A stretch of DNA of 64,000 bases from positions 744,001-808,000 of the forward strand of contig NC_008048.1 of assembly GCF_000013985.1 (NCBI RefSeq), read 5' to 3'. The stretch's first letter is position 1. The number at the start of each line of letters is the position of its first letter. Positions 42,005-50,476 of the stretch are shown here, piece by piece. The translations under genes and the position numbers were made by a program. The notes beneath the pieces were generated by a model that saw only the letters and a list, made by a program, of their open reading frames with translations, had not been told where the DNA came from and made no database searches. Origin of the DNA: Sphingopyxis alaskensis RB2256 (GTDB lineage: Bacteria; Pseudomonadota; Alphaproteobacteria; Sphingomonadales; Sphingomonadaceae).

Positions 42005-42463
42005 ATGACCAGCCGAAAACTCGCCCTGATCTTGTTCTGCCTTGCCGCCGCGGCACCGGCATCGGCGCAATCAGACCCCGAATTACCCTATTGGGCCTCG
42101 ATCAGCGTCGACGAGGCGCGGATGCGCAAGGGACCGTCAATCGACGTGCCCGTGCTATGGGAGTATCGCCGCAAGGATTTGCCGGTGAAAGTGATCGCGC
42201 GTCACGAAAACTGGCGCCGCGTCGAGGATCCCGACGGCGCGCGCGGCTGGATGGCGGCGCGGCTTCTGAGCCGCACGCGTACCGCGATCGTCACCGGCGC
42301 GATCCGCCCGATGCGTGAGGAACCGAGTACGACCGCGGCGGTCGCCTATCGTGCCGCACCCGGCGTCGTCGGTCGGATAACCGATTGCCAGAACGGCTGG
42401 TGCCGCTTCGACGTCAAGGGGCGCAAGGGCTGGATCCAGACCGATCATATCTGGGGTGATTGA
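42005..42463 (+). CDS. Exported SH3-domain protein
   Basis: A 152-residue protein with a signal peptide (cleavage after ASAQ, about residue 22) and two bacterial SH3-like repeats. The first is RMRKGPSIDVPVLWEYRRKDLPVKVIARHENWRRV with GWMAARLL; the second is PMREEPSTTAAVAYRAAPG with GWCRFDVKGRKGWIQTDHIWG (both given in segments). Such domains bind peptidoglycan or peptide ligands in the periplasm. It is separated from the next gene by a large palindromic repeat. Confidence 0.85.
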   Translation: MTSRKLALILFCLAAAAPASAQSDPELPYWASISVDEARMRKGPSIDVPVLWEYRRKDLPVKVIARHENWRRVEDPDGARGWMAARLLSRTRTAIVTGAIRPMREEPSTTAAVAYRAAPGVVGRITDCQNGWCRFDVKGRKGWIQTDHIWGD

Positions 42464-42511
42464 CGGCAGCGGGGTGTGGGGGTTTCGACCGATTGCGGAC
42501 CTTTATTCCAT

Positions 42512-42589
42512 CGTCATCCCGGCGAAGGCCGGGATCTCACCCTTTCGGTTTGCCGCACCGGCGAGATCCCGGCCTTCGCCGGGATGACG
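42512..42589. repeat. Paired CCCGGCGAAGGCCGGGATC palindromic repeats
   Basis: A 27-bp arm (42512-42538, beginning CGTCATCCCGGCG) and its exact reverse complement (42563-42589) surround 24 bases. It belongs to the same family as the pair before dnaB. It sits between convergent genes and could close both transcripts. Confidence 0.87.
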
Positions 42590-42694
42590 AACAGGGAAAG
42601 GTTGGGAATCCAATCCAAAGCAGTCATCAAACCCGCCGACAAAAAAGAATGCCGGACGGTCGCCCGCCCGGCCCTCTTCGTCATCCGCAGGGAC

Positions 42695-43162
42695 TCAACG
42701 CCAGCGGAAATGGTTGCGATAGAGGCGGATCACCTTGCCGCTGCGCACATTGACCAGCAACAGGTCATTATAGTGGCGCACATAGACCAGGTTGCGGCCC
42801 GCGCGTGGCACGCCCCAGCGGCTGTCCCACGCGGGGCGATAGGCGGGCGCATAATAGGCGGGGCGCAGCGTCGTGCCGATGCGGAACGACTGATAGCGGA
42901 AAGGCGCGCGGTAATGCTGGTAGCGTTTGTCGCGGCGCCAGTCGCGCTGGCTGTCGCGCAGGTCGCGGCGCGCGTCATTATATTCGCGCCGTTCCTCGCG
43001 GATGTCGCCGCGGTCGCCATAGCGCAGCGCATCACGATATTCGCGCCGCTCCTCGCGCACTTCGCGGCGGTCTTCGCGGATTTCGCGGGTCTGCGCCTGC
43101 GCTGCGGCCGGAACGATCATCGCGGCGATCAGGCCGGCGGCGAGATATTGCATCTTCTTCAT
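42695..43162 (-). CDS. RcnB-family exported protein
   Basis: A 155-residue protein with a signal peptide (about residues 1-23). An Arg/Glu/Asp-rich helical region (24-80) with repeated RREVREERREY and RREYNDARRD units, probably a coiled coil, leads to a C-terminal RcnB-like domain (about 100-153) ending VYVRHYNDLLLVNVRSGKVIRLY. RcnB in E. coli is periplasmic and linked to nickel/cobalt homeostasis, but many relatives are uncharacterised. A GCGACAC direct repeat lies 119 nt upstream, like that before the EF-hand gene, suggesting shared control. Confidence 0.78.
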   Translation of the reverse strand: MKKMQYLAAGLIAAMIVPAAAQAQTREIREDRREVREERREYRDALRYGDRGDIREERREYNDARRDLRDSQRDWRRDKRYQHYRAPFRYQSFRIGTTLRPAYYAPAYRPAWDSRWGVPRAGRNLVYVRHYNDLLLVNVRSGKVIRLYRNHFRWR

Positions 43163-43280
43163 GGTGCCATTCCTTTCAAATCCGTCAGGGGGGAGACAGG
43201 ATCTGCCCGACGACGGATGGAGGAATAGGTGATTCGATTTGAACGGACGCGGAATGCGCCGTTTATCTTCAGGACATTAG

Positions 43281-43300
43281 TGTCGCAAAGTGTCGCGGGA
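43281..43300 (-). promoter_or_regulatory. Direct repeat box upstream of the RcnB-like gene
   Basis: On the minus strand GCGACACTTT is followed at 10-bp period by GCGACACTAA (plus-strand TGTCGC at 43281-43286 and 43291-43296). It closely matches the GCGACAATTT pair at 21427-21446 before the EF-hand gene. The spacing and direct orientation fit an OmpR-family dimer. Confidence 0.45.
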
Positions 43301-43349
43301 ATAGGGATGGGAAGCACCGCGCCCGACTGTCGCCGCTGACCACAGCCGC

Positions 43350-43369
43350 GCCCCTGCCTTTGCAGGGGC
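43350..43369. repeat. Hairpin downstream of the thiolase gene
   Basis: GCCCCTGC (43350-43357), loop CTTT, and GCAGGGGC (43362-43369), ending 10 bases from the thiolase stop. No U run follows on the minus strand, so it is more likely an mRNA-stabilising palindrome than an intrinsic terminator. The rest of 43163-43349 holds only the direct-repeat box. Confidence 0.6.
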
Positions 43370-43379
43370 ACGGGCCAAT

Positions 43380-44567
43380 TTACACCAGCTCGATCGCCAC
43401 CGCGGTCGCTTCGCCGCCGCCGATGCACAGGCTGGCGATGCCGCGTTTTTTGCCGTGGCGTTGCAGCGCCGCGATCAGCGTGGTGATGATGCGCGTGCCG
43501 CTGGCGCCGATCGGATGACCGAGCGCGGTCGCGCCGCCGTGGACGTTGATCTTGTCGTGCGGAATGCCCAGGTCGTGCATCGCGAACATCGCCACACACG
43601 CGAACGCTTCATTGACCTCGAACAGGTCGACGTCGCCGATCGACCAGCCAGTCCTGGCGAGCAGCTTGTTGATCGCACCGACGGGGGCGACGGTGAAATC
43701 CTTGGGCTCCTGGGCGTGCGCGGCGTGCGCGACGAGCCGCGCGACGGGCTTTGCGCCCTTGGCGTCGGCGACCGACTGGCGCGTCAGCACGACCGCGGCG
43801 GCGCCGTCCGAAATCGACGAACTGGTCGCCGCGGTGATCGTACCGTCCTTGGCAAAGGCGGGCTTGAGCGTCGGGATCTTGTCGGGCATCGCCTTGCCCG
43901 GCGCTTCGTCGGTGTCGACGACGACGTCGCCCCTGCGGCCCGAAATCGTCACCGGGGCGATTTCGGCGACGAAGGCGCCTTCGGCGATCGCGGCCTTGGC
44001 GCGGCTCAGCGACGTCAGCGTGTAATCGTCCATCGCCTGGCGGCTGAGCTGATAGGCGTCGGCGGTGTCCTGCGCAAAGGTGCCCATTGCGCGGCCCGCG
44101 TCATAGGCGTCCTCCAGCCCGTCGAGGAACATATGGTCATAGGCCGTATCGTGGCCGATGCGCGCGCCCGAGCGATGCTTCTTGAGCAGATAGGGTGCAT
44201 TGGTCATCGACTCCATGCCACCCGCGACGATCAACTCGACGCTGCCCGCGGCGAGCGCTTCGGCGCCCATGATGACCGTTTGCATCCCCGAACCGCAGAC
44301 CTTGTTCACGGTCGTCGCCTGCACCGATTTGGGCAGGCCTGCCTTGATCGCGGCCTGGCGCGCGGGCGCCTGACCCAGCCCGGCGGGGAGGACGCAGCCC
44401 ATATAGATGCGCTCGATGTCGTCGCCGCTGACGCCTGCGCGCTCGACCGCCGCCTTCACCGCGGTCGCGCCGAGGTCGGTCGCGCTCGCATCCGACAGGC
44501 TGCCTTGCATGCTGCCCATCGGGGTGCGCGCATAGGAGAGGAAAACGACGGGATCGGTGGCGGTCAT
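43380..44567 (-). CDS. Acetyl-CoA C-acyltransferase (thiolase)
   Basis: A 395-residue thiolase that condenses or cleaves acyl-CoA. The catalytic cysteine is in NKVCGSGMQ, and the C-terminal GGATALGHPIGASG histidine and CIGGGEATA cysteine are present. NEAFA is the conserved substrate-site motif. The start at 44567 (MTATDPVVFLS) is preferred to an in-frame ATG at 44666, since GGAG lies a few bases before it. Whether it is biosynthetic or beta-oxidative cannot be decided from sequence. It is divergent from the aldehyde dehydrogenase gene. Confidence 0.92.
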   Translation of the reverse strand: MTATDPVVFLSYARTPMGSMQGSLSDASATDLGATAVKAAVERAGVSGDDIERIYMGCVLPAGLGQAPARQAAIKAGLPKSVQATTVNKVCGSGMQTVIMGAEALAAGSVELIVAGGMESMTNAPYLLKKHRSGARIGHDTAYDHMFLDGLEDAYDAGRAMGTFAQDTADAYQLSRQAMDDYTLTSLSRAKAAIAEGAFVAEIAPVTISGRRGDVVVDTDEAPGKAMPDKIPTLKPAFAKDGTITAATSSSISDGAAAVVLTRQSVADAKGAKPVARLVAHAAHAQEPKDFTVAPVGAINKLLARTGWSIGDVDLFEVNEAFACVAMFAMHDLGIPHDKINVHGGATALGHPIGASGTRIITTLIAALQRHGKKRGIASLCIGGGEATAVAIELV

Positions 44568-44723
44568 GGCAAAAGACTCCGTAAGGGAAAGCAATGTCGG
44601 AGGCCCGATTAGCGGCTTTGCTGCAATTGCGAAAGGGGCAGCGCCAAGATGGGAAGCGCGTTTCATCTTGCAACCCGCCGCGCGCCATGGTCAAACATGC
44701 CGAAATCAATGGGGAGACGGGTC

Positions 44724-46178
44724 ATGGCTACCGCAGTCAGGCAGGATATCGCGGGCGAAACGGCGCGGATGCAGGCGGTTCTCGCGGCTCAGAAGGCGAG
44801 CTTTACCGCGGCGATGCCCGAAAGCCTTGCGGTTCGCACCGACCGTATCGACCGTGCGATCGCTTTGCTGGTCGATCATGCCGAGGATTTTGCGAGGGCG
44901 GTGAGCGAGGATTTCGGCCACCGCAGCCGCGAGCAGACGCTGATGACCGACATCATGCCCTCGGTCAGCGCGCTCAAACATGCGAGAAAACACATGGCAA
45001 GCTGGGCGAAGGGCGAAAAGCGCAAGCCCATGTTCCCGCTCGGCCTGCTCGGCGCGAAGGCCGAGGTCGTCTATCAGCCGAAAGGCGTCGTCGGGGTCGT
45101 CGCGCCGTGGAACTTCCCCGTCGGCATGGTGTTCGTGCCGATGGCGGGCATCCTCGCGGCGGGCAACCGCGCGATGATCAAGCCGTCGGAGTTCACCGAA
45201 AATGTTTCGGCGCTGATGGCGCGGCTCGTCCCCGACTATTTCGACGAGAGCGAGATGGCGGTGTTCACCGGCGATGCCGAGGTGGGGATCGCCTTTTCCA
45301 GGCTCGCCTTCGACCATATGATCTTCACCGGCGCGACGAGCGTGGGGCGCCACATCATGCGCGCCGCGGCCGATAATCTTGTCCCCGTGACGCTCGAACT
45401 CGGCGGCAAGTCGCCGACCTTCATCGGGCGCAGCGCGAACAAGGAGCTGGTCGGCCAGCGCGTCGCGCTCGGCAAGATGATGAACGCGGGGCAGATATGC
45501 CTTGCCCCCGACTATCTGCTCGTCGCCGAGGATCAGGAGGGCGAGGTGATCGACAGCGTGGCCAGGGGCGCCGCCGCGCTCTATCCGACCTTGTTGTCGA
45601 ACGACGATTATACGTCGGTGGTGAACACCCGCAATTACGACCGCCTGCAATCCTATCTCGCCGACGCGCGCGACAAGGGCGCCGAGGTGATCGAGGTCAA
45701 TCCGGGGCAAGAGGATTTCGCGAGCGCCAATGGCCACAAGATGCCGCTTCATATCGTGCGTGGCCCCACCGACGAGATGAAGGTGATGCAGGAGGAAATC
45801 TTCGGTCCCATCCTGCCGGTCAAGACCTACCGGAATATCGACGAGGCCATCGACTATGTGAATGCGCACGACCGTCCCTTGGGCCTCTATTATTTCGGGC
45901 AGGACAAGAGCGAGGAGGAGCGCGTGCTCACCCGCACCATCTCGGGCGGGGTGACGGTCAATGACGTGCTGTTCCACAACGCGATGGAGGATCTGCCCTT
46001 TGGCGGCATCGGTCCGTCGGGCATGGGCAATTACCACGGGATCGACGGTTTTCGCACCTTCAGCCACGCGCGTGCCGTCTATCGCCAGCCGAAGCTCGAC
46101 GTCGCGGGCCTTGCGGGGTTCAAGCCGCCCTATGGCAAGGCAACGGCAAAGACGCTGGCAAAGGAATTGAAGAAGTAG
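44724..46178 (+). CDS. Coniferyl-aldehyde-dehydrogenase-like aldehyde dehydrogenase
   Basis: A 484-residue NAD(P)-dependent aldehyde dehydrogenase. It has VAPWNFPVGMVFVPMAGILAAGNRAMIKPSE, FTGATSVGR, the glutamate in TLELGGKSP and the catalytic cysteine in NAGQICLAPDY. The LAPDY after the cysteine and the C-terminal hydrophobic tail suit the CalB/long-chain fatty aldehyde subgroup. The start at 44724 follows GGGGAG at seven bases; the longer reading from 44649 is rejected. The substrate is an inference. Confidence 0.88.
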   Translation: MATAVRQDIAGETARMQAVLAAQKASFTAAMPESLAVRTDRIDRAIALLVDHAEDFARAVSEDFGHRSREQTLMTDIMPSVSALKHARKHMASWAKGEKRKPMFPLGLLGAKAEVVYQPKGVVGVVAPWNFPVGMVFVPMAGILAAGNRAMIKPSEFTENVSALMARLVPDYFDESEMAVFTGDAEVGIAFSRLAFDHMIFTGATSVGRHIMRAAADNLVPVTLELGGKSPTFIGRSANKELVGQRVALGKMMNAGQICLAPDYLLVAEDQEGEVIDSVARGAAALYPTLLSNDDYTSVVNTRNYDRLQSYLADARDKGAEVIEVNPGQEDFASANGHKMPLHIVRGPTDEMKVMQEEIFGPILPVKTYRNIDEAIDYVNAHDRPLGLYYFGQDKSEEERVLTRTISGGVTVNDVLFHNAMEDLPFGGIGPSGMGNYHGIDGFRTFSHARAVYRQPKLDVAGLAGFKPPYGKATAKTLAKELKK

Positions 46179-46191
46179 AGGGCCTCCGTCT

Positions 46192-46286
46192 CGTCATTGC
46201 GAGGAGCGAAGCGACGCGGCAATCGCCAGCCATCGGGATGCGCTGGCACGTTATCCGGAGATTGCTTCGCTTCGCTCGCAATGACG
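46192..46286. repeat. Paired CGTCATTGCGAGGAGCGAAGCGA palindromic repeats
   Basis: The unit CGTCATTGCGAGGAGCGAAGCGACGCGGCAATC (46192-46224, given in two parts elsewhere) is matched by an inverted, slightly different copy ending GCTCGCAATGACG at 46286. It fills the convergent gap between the aldehyde dehydrogenase and AI-2E permease genes. The same family is at 35288 and 55092. Confidence 0.8.
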
Positions 46287-46305
46287 CAGTATCAGGCAGT
46301 TGGCC

Positions 46306-47403
46306 TCAATCCGCTCCCGCGATCTTGATGTCCTTGCCCAGCAAGGTCTTCACATAGACCCGCTGCACCAGCACAAAGACCACCACCGTCAGCGGCGCGG
46401 CAAGCAGCACGCCGAGGAAGCCGAACAGCAGGCCCGCCGCGACGACCGCAAACAACAACACGGCGGGCGGCACGTCGACCGCCTGTTTCTGGATCATCGG
46501 TTGCAGGAAATTGCCCTGGAGCTGCTGGATGACGAGGAACAGGATCAGCGTCCACAGCGCGGTCATCGGCGACACGGTGAAGGCGAGCAGCACGGCGGGA
46601 ATGCCAGCGATGATCGGCCCGATCATCGGGATGACGTCGAGCAGGCCGGCGATCAGGCCGAGCCCACCCGCCGCGGGCACACCGAGCAGCGCAAGCCCGG
46701 CCCATGTCAAAGCCGCGACGACGAGCGAGGATACCGCCTGTCCGATCATCCAGCCCTTCAACCCGCGCGCGGCATCATCGAGCGCCAGCGCGGCGGTCGC
46801 TTCGGCCCGCGCGGGCACCAGCAACAGCAGGCCGCGGCGATAGGTCGCGGGATCGCTGGCGAGGAAAATCCCCGCGACGAGGACGAGCACGAAATCGGCG
46901 ATGCCGCTGCCCGCGGCGAGCGCATAGCCCCCGGCTTGCGAGACGAGCTGCGAAATATCCTCGCTCCCCACTTCGGCGAGTTCGCGCACGCGCGCGCCGA
47001 GGCCATAGCGGTCGAGGAAGGCCTCGACCCCGCGCAGCGCTTGCGGCACCTGCTCGCGGATTGTGTCGATCTCGCGCGCGAGCTGCGATCCGAAGAGGAT
47101 GAAGGCGCCGGCAAAGACGGCGACGATGCCCGCGACCGACAGCGCGAGGGCGATGCCGCGCCCGACGCGCGCGCGGCGCACGAGCCAGCTCGCGATCGCA
47201 TCGAATACCGCACCGAGCACGACCGCGGCGAACACCAGCATGAAAAAGCGCGTCAGGCTGACCGCGAGCCACGCCACCCCTGCGATGGCGATCACGATCA
47301 CCGCCGCCATCGCGACGCGGCCAGCGCTGACAGCGGGCGCGGGCGACGCCTTGGCGCGCGCGGCGGCGGACGGGGCGAGGGACGCCTTGATCTTATCGGT
47401 CAT
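46306..47403 (-). CDS. AI-2E family transporter (PerM/TqsA type)
   Basis: A 365-residue inner-membrane protein with about eight hydrophobic segments arranged as two N-terminal helices, a long cytoplasmic or amphipathic middle region (REIDTIREQVPQALRGVEAFLDRYG), and a C-terminal group of helices containing GLIAGLLDVIPMIGPIIAGIPAVLLAF, the conserved family block. Members export diverse small molecules or ions, including autoinducer 2 in E. coli. The ligand is unknown here. The N-terminal Ala-rich tail is not conserved. Confidence 0.9.
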   Translation of the reverse strand: MTDKIKASLAPSAAARAKASPAPAVSAGRVAMAAVIVIAIAGVAWLAVSLTRFFMLVFAAVVLGAVFDAIASWLVRRARVGRGIALALSVAGIVAVFAGAFILFGSQLAREIDTIREQVPQALRGVEAFLDRYGLGARVRELAEVGSEDISQLVSQAGGYALAAGSGIADFVLVLVAGIFLASDPATYRRGLLLLVPARAEATAALALDDAARGLKGWMIGQAVSSLVVAALTWAGLALLGVPAAGGLGLIAGLLDVIPMIGPIIAGIPAVLLAFTVSPMTALWTLILFLVIQQLQGNFLQPMIQKQAVDVPPAVLLFAVVAAGLLFGFLGVLLAAPLTVVVFVLVQRVYVKTLLGKDIKIAGAD

Positions 47404-47521
47404 GCGCCTCTCTTATGCACGAAGCCGCTTATCCACTAGACGAAAAGCATCTTTCTGTGGCAACGGCGGCCCGCAGCGTCGAAAGCGCGGGAATCACCGT
47501 CCGCGCCAATGCTGTCCACGG

Positions 47522-47606
47522 GCCCCTGTGGTGAAATTGGTAGACGCGCTCGACTCAAAATCGAGTTCCGCAAGGAGTGCTGGTTCGAGTCCGGCCAGGG
47601 GCACCA
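47522..47606 (+). tRNA. tRNA-Leu (anticodon CAA)
   Basis: A type II tRNA with acceptor GCCCCTG paired to CAGGGGC, discriminator A and encoded CCA (47604-47606). The anticodon stem CTCGA/TCGAG encloses CTCAAAA, giving CAA. A variable arm (TTCCGCAAGGAGT region) and a T arm with TTCGAGT follow. The copA start lies 42 nt after its end. Confidence 0.96.
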
Positions 47607-47647
47607 CCGCCGCCGTCAGTCGCGGCGGAGAGTTTCCAGTTATCGGG

Positions 47648-49426
47648 ATGGATATGCAGATCGACAGACGCGGGTTCGTGAACGGGGCGCTCGGTGGTGG
47701 GGCGCTCGCGGCGCTCGCGGCCTGCTATCCGGCGTGGGCGCAGCCGGTATCGGCTGGGATCGCGCCGCCGCTGCCCAGCGTGTCGGGCACCGACATCCGG
47801 CTGCGCATTGCGCGTCAGACGCTGCGCGTCGACGGCAAGGTCACGCGGGCGATCGGCATCAACGGCACCGTGCCGGGTCCGCTGATCCGGCTGAAGGAGG
47901 GGCAGCAGGCGCGGCTCACCGTCGTCAACGACCTCGACGAGGATAGTTCGATCCACTGGCACGGGCTGATCCTGCCCTTCCACATGGACGGCGTGCCGGG
48001 GGTGAGCTTTCCGGGCATCAAGCCCCGTTCGACCTTCGTTTACGAGTTTCCCGTCGTCCAGTCGGGGACCTATTGGTATCACAGCCATTCGGGGTTGCAG
48101 GAACAGCTTGGCCATTATGGTCCGATCGTCATCGACCCCGCCGATGCCGATCCTGTCGCCTTCGATCGCGAGCATGTGATCGTCCTGTCGGACCACAGCC
48201 GCCTGTCGCCGCACGAAATCTTTCGCAAGCTCAAGGTCAATCCGGGCCATTTCAACATGCAGCGTCAGACGCTCGCCGGATTGCTCGCGGGGGAGGACCA
48301 GCCGCTGAAGGAACGGCTGGCGTGGGGCGCGATGCGGATGGACCCCACCGACGTCGCCGACGTCAACGGTTCGACCTATACATTCCTCGTCAACGGCTAT
48401 GGTCCGCAGGACAATTGGACCGCGCTGTTCCGCCCCGGCGAGCGCGTGCGGCTGCGCATCGTCAACGCTTCGGCGATGACGATCTTCAACGTTCGCATTC
48501 CGGGGCTGGCGATGACGGTGGTGCAGGCCGACGGGCTGAACGTCCGTCCCGTCGATGTCGAGGAGTTTCAGATCGGCGTTGCCGAAACTTATGATGTCGT
48601 CGTCACGCCCGTCGAGGACCGTGCCTATACGCTAGTCGCCGAGGCGAACGACCGCTCGGGGATGGCGCGCGCGACGCTGACGCCGCGCGCCGGGCTGTTC
48701 GCGCCCGTTCCCGCGTTGCGCGCCCGCCCGCTGGCGACGATGAAGGATATGGGAATGGGCAGCATGGCGGAGAGCGGCGGCGGCGATGGCGCCTGCACCG
48801 CCGAACATGCCGCGATGGGCCATTGCACCCCCGCGGGCGAGGGCGCGCACGCCGGTCATGGCGGCATGGACCACAATATGCGCGATTTCTCGGTTGCGCC
48901 GCAGGTCAAACGCGATCCCGGCGTCCAGTCGATTTCTCCCATGCCCGTCGACCGGATGGGCGAGCCGGGGCAGGGGCTGGAGGATGTCGGGCACCGCGTG
49001 CTCACCTATCACGACCTCGTCGCGCTCGACCGCAATCCCGATGTGCGCGCGCCTTCCCGCTCGCTCGACATCCACCTCACCGGCAATATGGAACGTTTCA
49101 TGTGGTCGTTCGACGGGGTCAAGATGTCCGACCATCACGAGCCCATTCCCTTCACCCTGGGCGAGCGCGTGCGCGTGAACCTCATCAACGATTCGATGAT
49201 GAGCCACCCCATTCACCTGCACGGTCACTTCTTCGAACTGGTGACGGGCAAGGGCGACCATGCGCCGCGCAAGCATACGGTGATAGTCCAGCCGGGCGGG
49301 ATCGCGACCTTCGACTTCACCGCCGACGCGCTCGGCGACTGGGCCTTCCACTGCCACCTTCTCTATCACATGCACGCGGGCATGATGCGCGTCGTCAGCG
49401 TGCGGCCGAAGGGAGAGGCGGCGTGA
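47648..49426 (+). CDS. copA: Periplasmic multicopper oxidase CopA
   Basis: A 592-residue copper-resistance oxidase that oxidises Cu(I) in the periplasm. A Tat signal (DRRGFVNGALGG, from residue 6) directs folded export. Copper ligands are HWHG (103-106), YHSHSG (144-149), HPIHLHGHF and HCHLLYHMHAGM near the C terminus. Between domains is a Met/His/Cys-rich linker (about 365-411) including CTAEHAAMGHCTPA (383-396). The ATG at 47648 is used; an ATG at 47654 is equally possible. Reading frame upstream runs through tRNA-Leu and is spurious. It is translationally coupled to copB. Confidence 0.93.
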   Translation: MDMQIDRRGFVNGALGGGALAALAACYPAWAQPVSAGIAPPLPSVSGTDIRLRIARQTLRVDGKVTRAIGINGTVPGPLIRLKEGQQARLTVVNDLDEDSSIHWHGLILPFHMDGVPGVSFPGIKPRSTFVYEFPVVQSGTYWYHSHSGLQEQLGHYGPIVIDPADADPVAFDREHVIVLSDHSRLSPHEIFRKLKVNPGHFNMQRQTLAGLLAGEDQPLKERLAWGAMRMDPTDVADVNGSTYTFLVNGYGPQDNWTALFRPGERVRLRIVNASAMTIFNVRIPGLAMTVVQADGLNVRPVDVEEFQIGVAETYDVVVTPVEDRAYTLVAEANDRSGMARATLTPRAGLFAPVPALRARPLATMKDMGMGSMAESGGGDGACTAEHAAMGHCTPAGEGAHAGHGGMDHNMRDFSVAPQVKRDPGVQSISPMPVDRMGEPGQGLEDVGHRVLTYHDLVALDRNPDVRAPSRSLDIHLTGNMERFMWSFDGVKMSDHHEPIPFTLGERVRVNLINDSMMSHPIHLHGHFFELVTGKGDHAPRKHTVIVQPGGIATFDFTADALGDWAFHCHLLYHMHAGMMRVVSVRPKGEAA

Positions 49427-50388
49427 CGCGCGCGCTGCTGCTGGCCGGTCTGTCGCTTGGCATTTTTACCGCGTCCGCCGCGGCGCAGTCGCCCCATGGG
49501 GGGCATCATGCGCCGACTGCCGGGCCCAGCGCGGCGGCCGGGCAGACCGATCCGCTCTGCACTCCCGATCATGCCGCGATGGGGCATTGCACCCCGGCCG
49601 CCGACTCGCCCGCCGACACTTCGGGGGGAGCGGGCACCGACCTTCCTGCCGGGAACGCCCCGGCGCCGCCGCCGCCGCGCGACTGGTATGCCGACCGCTA
49701 TTTCCCGAAAGCCGAGATGGATCATGCGCGCCACGCGATGATGGTCGAAAACGGCGGCCAGAGGGTCGGCTTCGTCAGCCTGAACCTTGCCGAATATCAG
49801 GCGCGCAAGGGCCGCGACGCTTTCCGCTGGGAGGGCGAGGCGTGGTATGGCGGCGACATCCACCGGCTGACCATCAAGAGCGAGGGCGAAACGGTGTTCG
49901 GCGAAGGCGTCGAAGCTGCCGAGGCGCAACTGCTCTACAGCCGCGCGATCGGACCCTATTTCAACGCGCAGGCGGGGATCAGGCAGGATTTCGGGCATGG
50001 CGCCGACCGCACCCATGCGGTGATCGGGGTCGAAGGACTGGCGCCTTACTGGTTCGAGGCCGAAGGGGCGCTGTTCCTGTCCGACAAGGGTGACCTCACC
50101 GCGCGGATCGAGGGCAGCTACGACCAGCGGATCACACAGAAGCTGATCCTCCAGCCAATGGCGGAGGTCAATCTCGCAGCGCAGGATGCCCCCGAAAGCG
50201 GGATCGGCGCGGGTCTGTCCGAAATCGAACTGGGCCTTCGCCTCCGCTACGAGATCGTCCGCGAGATCGCGCCCTATGTCGGCTTCGAATGGGCGCACAA
50301 GATCGGCGCGTCGGCGCGGTTTGCGCGCGCCGATGGTGAAGAGGTCGACAGTTTGGGCATCGTCGCCGGGGTGAAGCTCTGGTTCTGA
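49423..50388 (+). CDS. copB: Outer-membrane copper resistance protein CopB
   Basis: A 321-residue protein with a signal peptide (about residues 1-21), a His/Met/Cys-rich N-terminal segment that includes CTPDHAAMGHCTPA (46-59), nearly the same as a segment of CopA, and a C-terminal beta-barrel from about residue 83 ending in VKLWF. Aromatic/charged alternation and the terminal phenylalanine fit an outer-membrane barrel. The GTG start lies in the copA stop (GTGA). It acts with CopA in periplasmic copper tolerance. No cop regulator lies next to the pair. Confidence 0.93.
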   Translation: MTRALLLAGLSLGIFTASAAAQSPHGGHHAPTAGPSAAAGQTDPLCTPDHAAMGHCTPAADSPADTSGGAGTDLPAGNAPAPPPPRDWYADRYFPKAEMDHARHAMMVENGGQRVGFVSLNLAEYQARKGRDAFRWEGEAWYGGDIHRLTIKSEGETVFGEGVEAAEAQLLYSRAIGPYFNAQAGIRQDFGHGADRTHAVIGVEGLAPYWFEAEGALFLSDKGDLTARIEGSYDQRITQKLILQPMAEVNLAAQDAPESGIGAGLSEIELGLRLRYEIVREIAPYVGFEWAHKIGASARFARADGEEVDSLGIVAGVKLWF

Positions 50389-50420
50389 GACGCTGTGCGC
50401 GCTGCCGCGTCGTGTGTCCC

Positions 50421-50450
50421 AAAAAAGGGCGGCCCGTTACCGGACCGCCC
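50421..50450 (-). terminator. Intrinsic terminator of rpsD
   Basis: GGGCGGCCCG-TTA-CGGACCGCCC (50427-50450) forms a strong stem with one mismatch pair. On the minus strand it is followed by six U (50421-50426), giving a classical terminator for rpsD. It also lies 32 nt after the copB stop and may end that transcript too. Confidence 0.8.
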
Positions 50451-50476
50451 CTTTGGTTCCGCAATGATCCGCCCGA

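Noticed and set aside
47063-47647. Upstream extension of CopA
   Set aside because: The frame passes through tRNA-Leu and part of the opposite permease gene. The Tat signal sets the real start at 47648.
47522-50388. copAB as part of a tRNA-integrated island
   Set aside because: The genes follow tRNA-Leu closely, but there is no integrase, no duplicated tRNA end was seen, and their composition matches the flanks.
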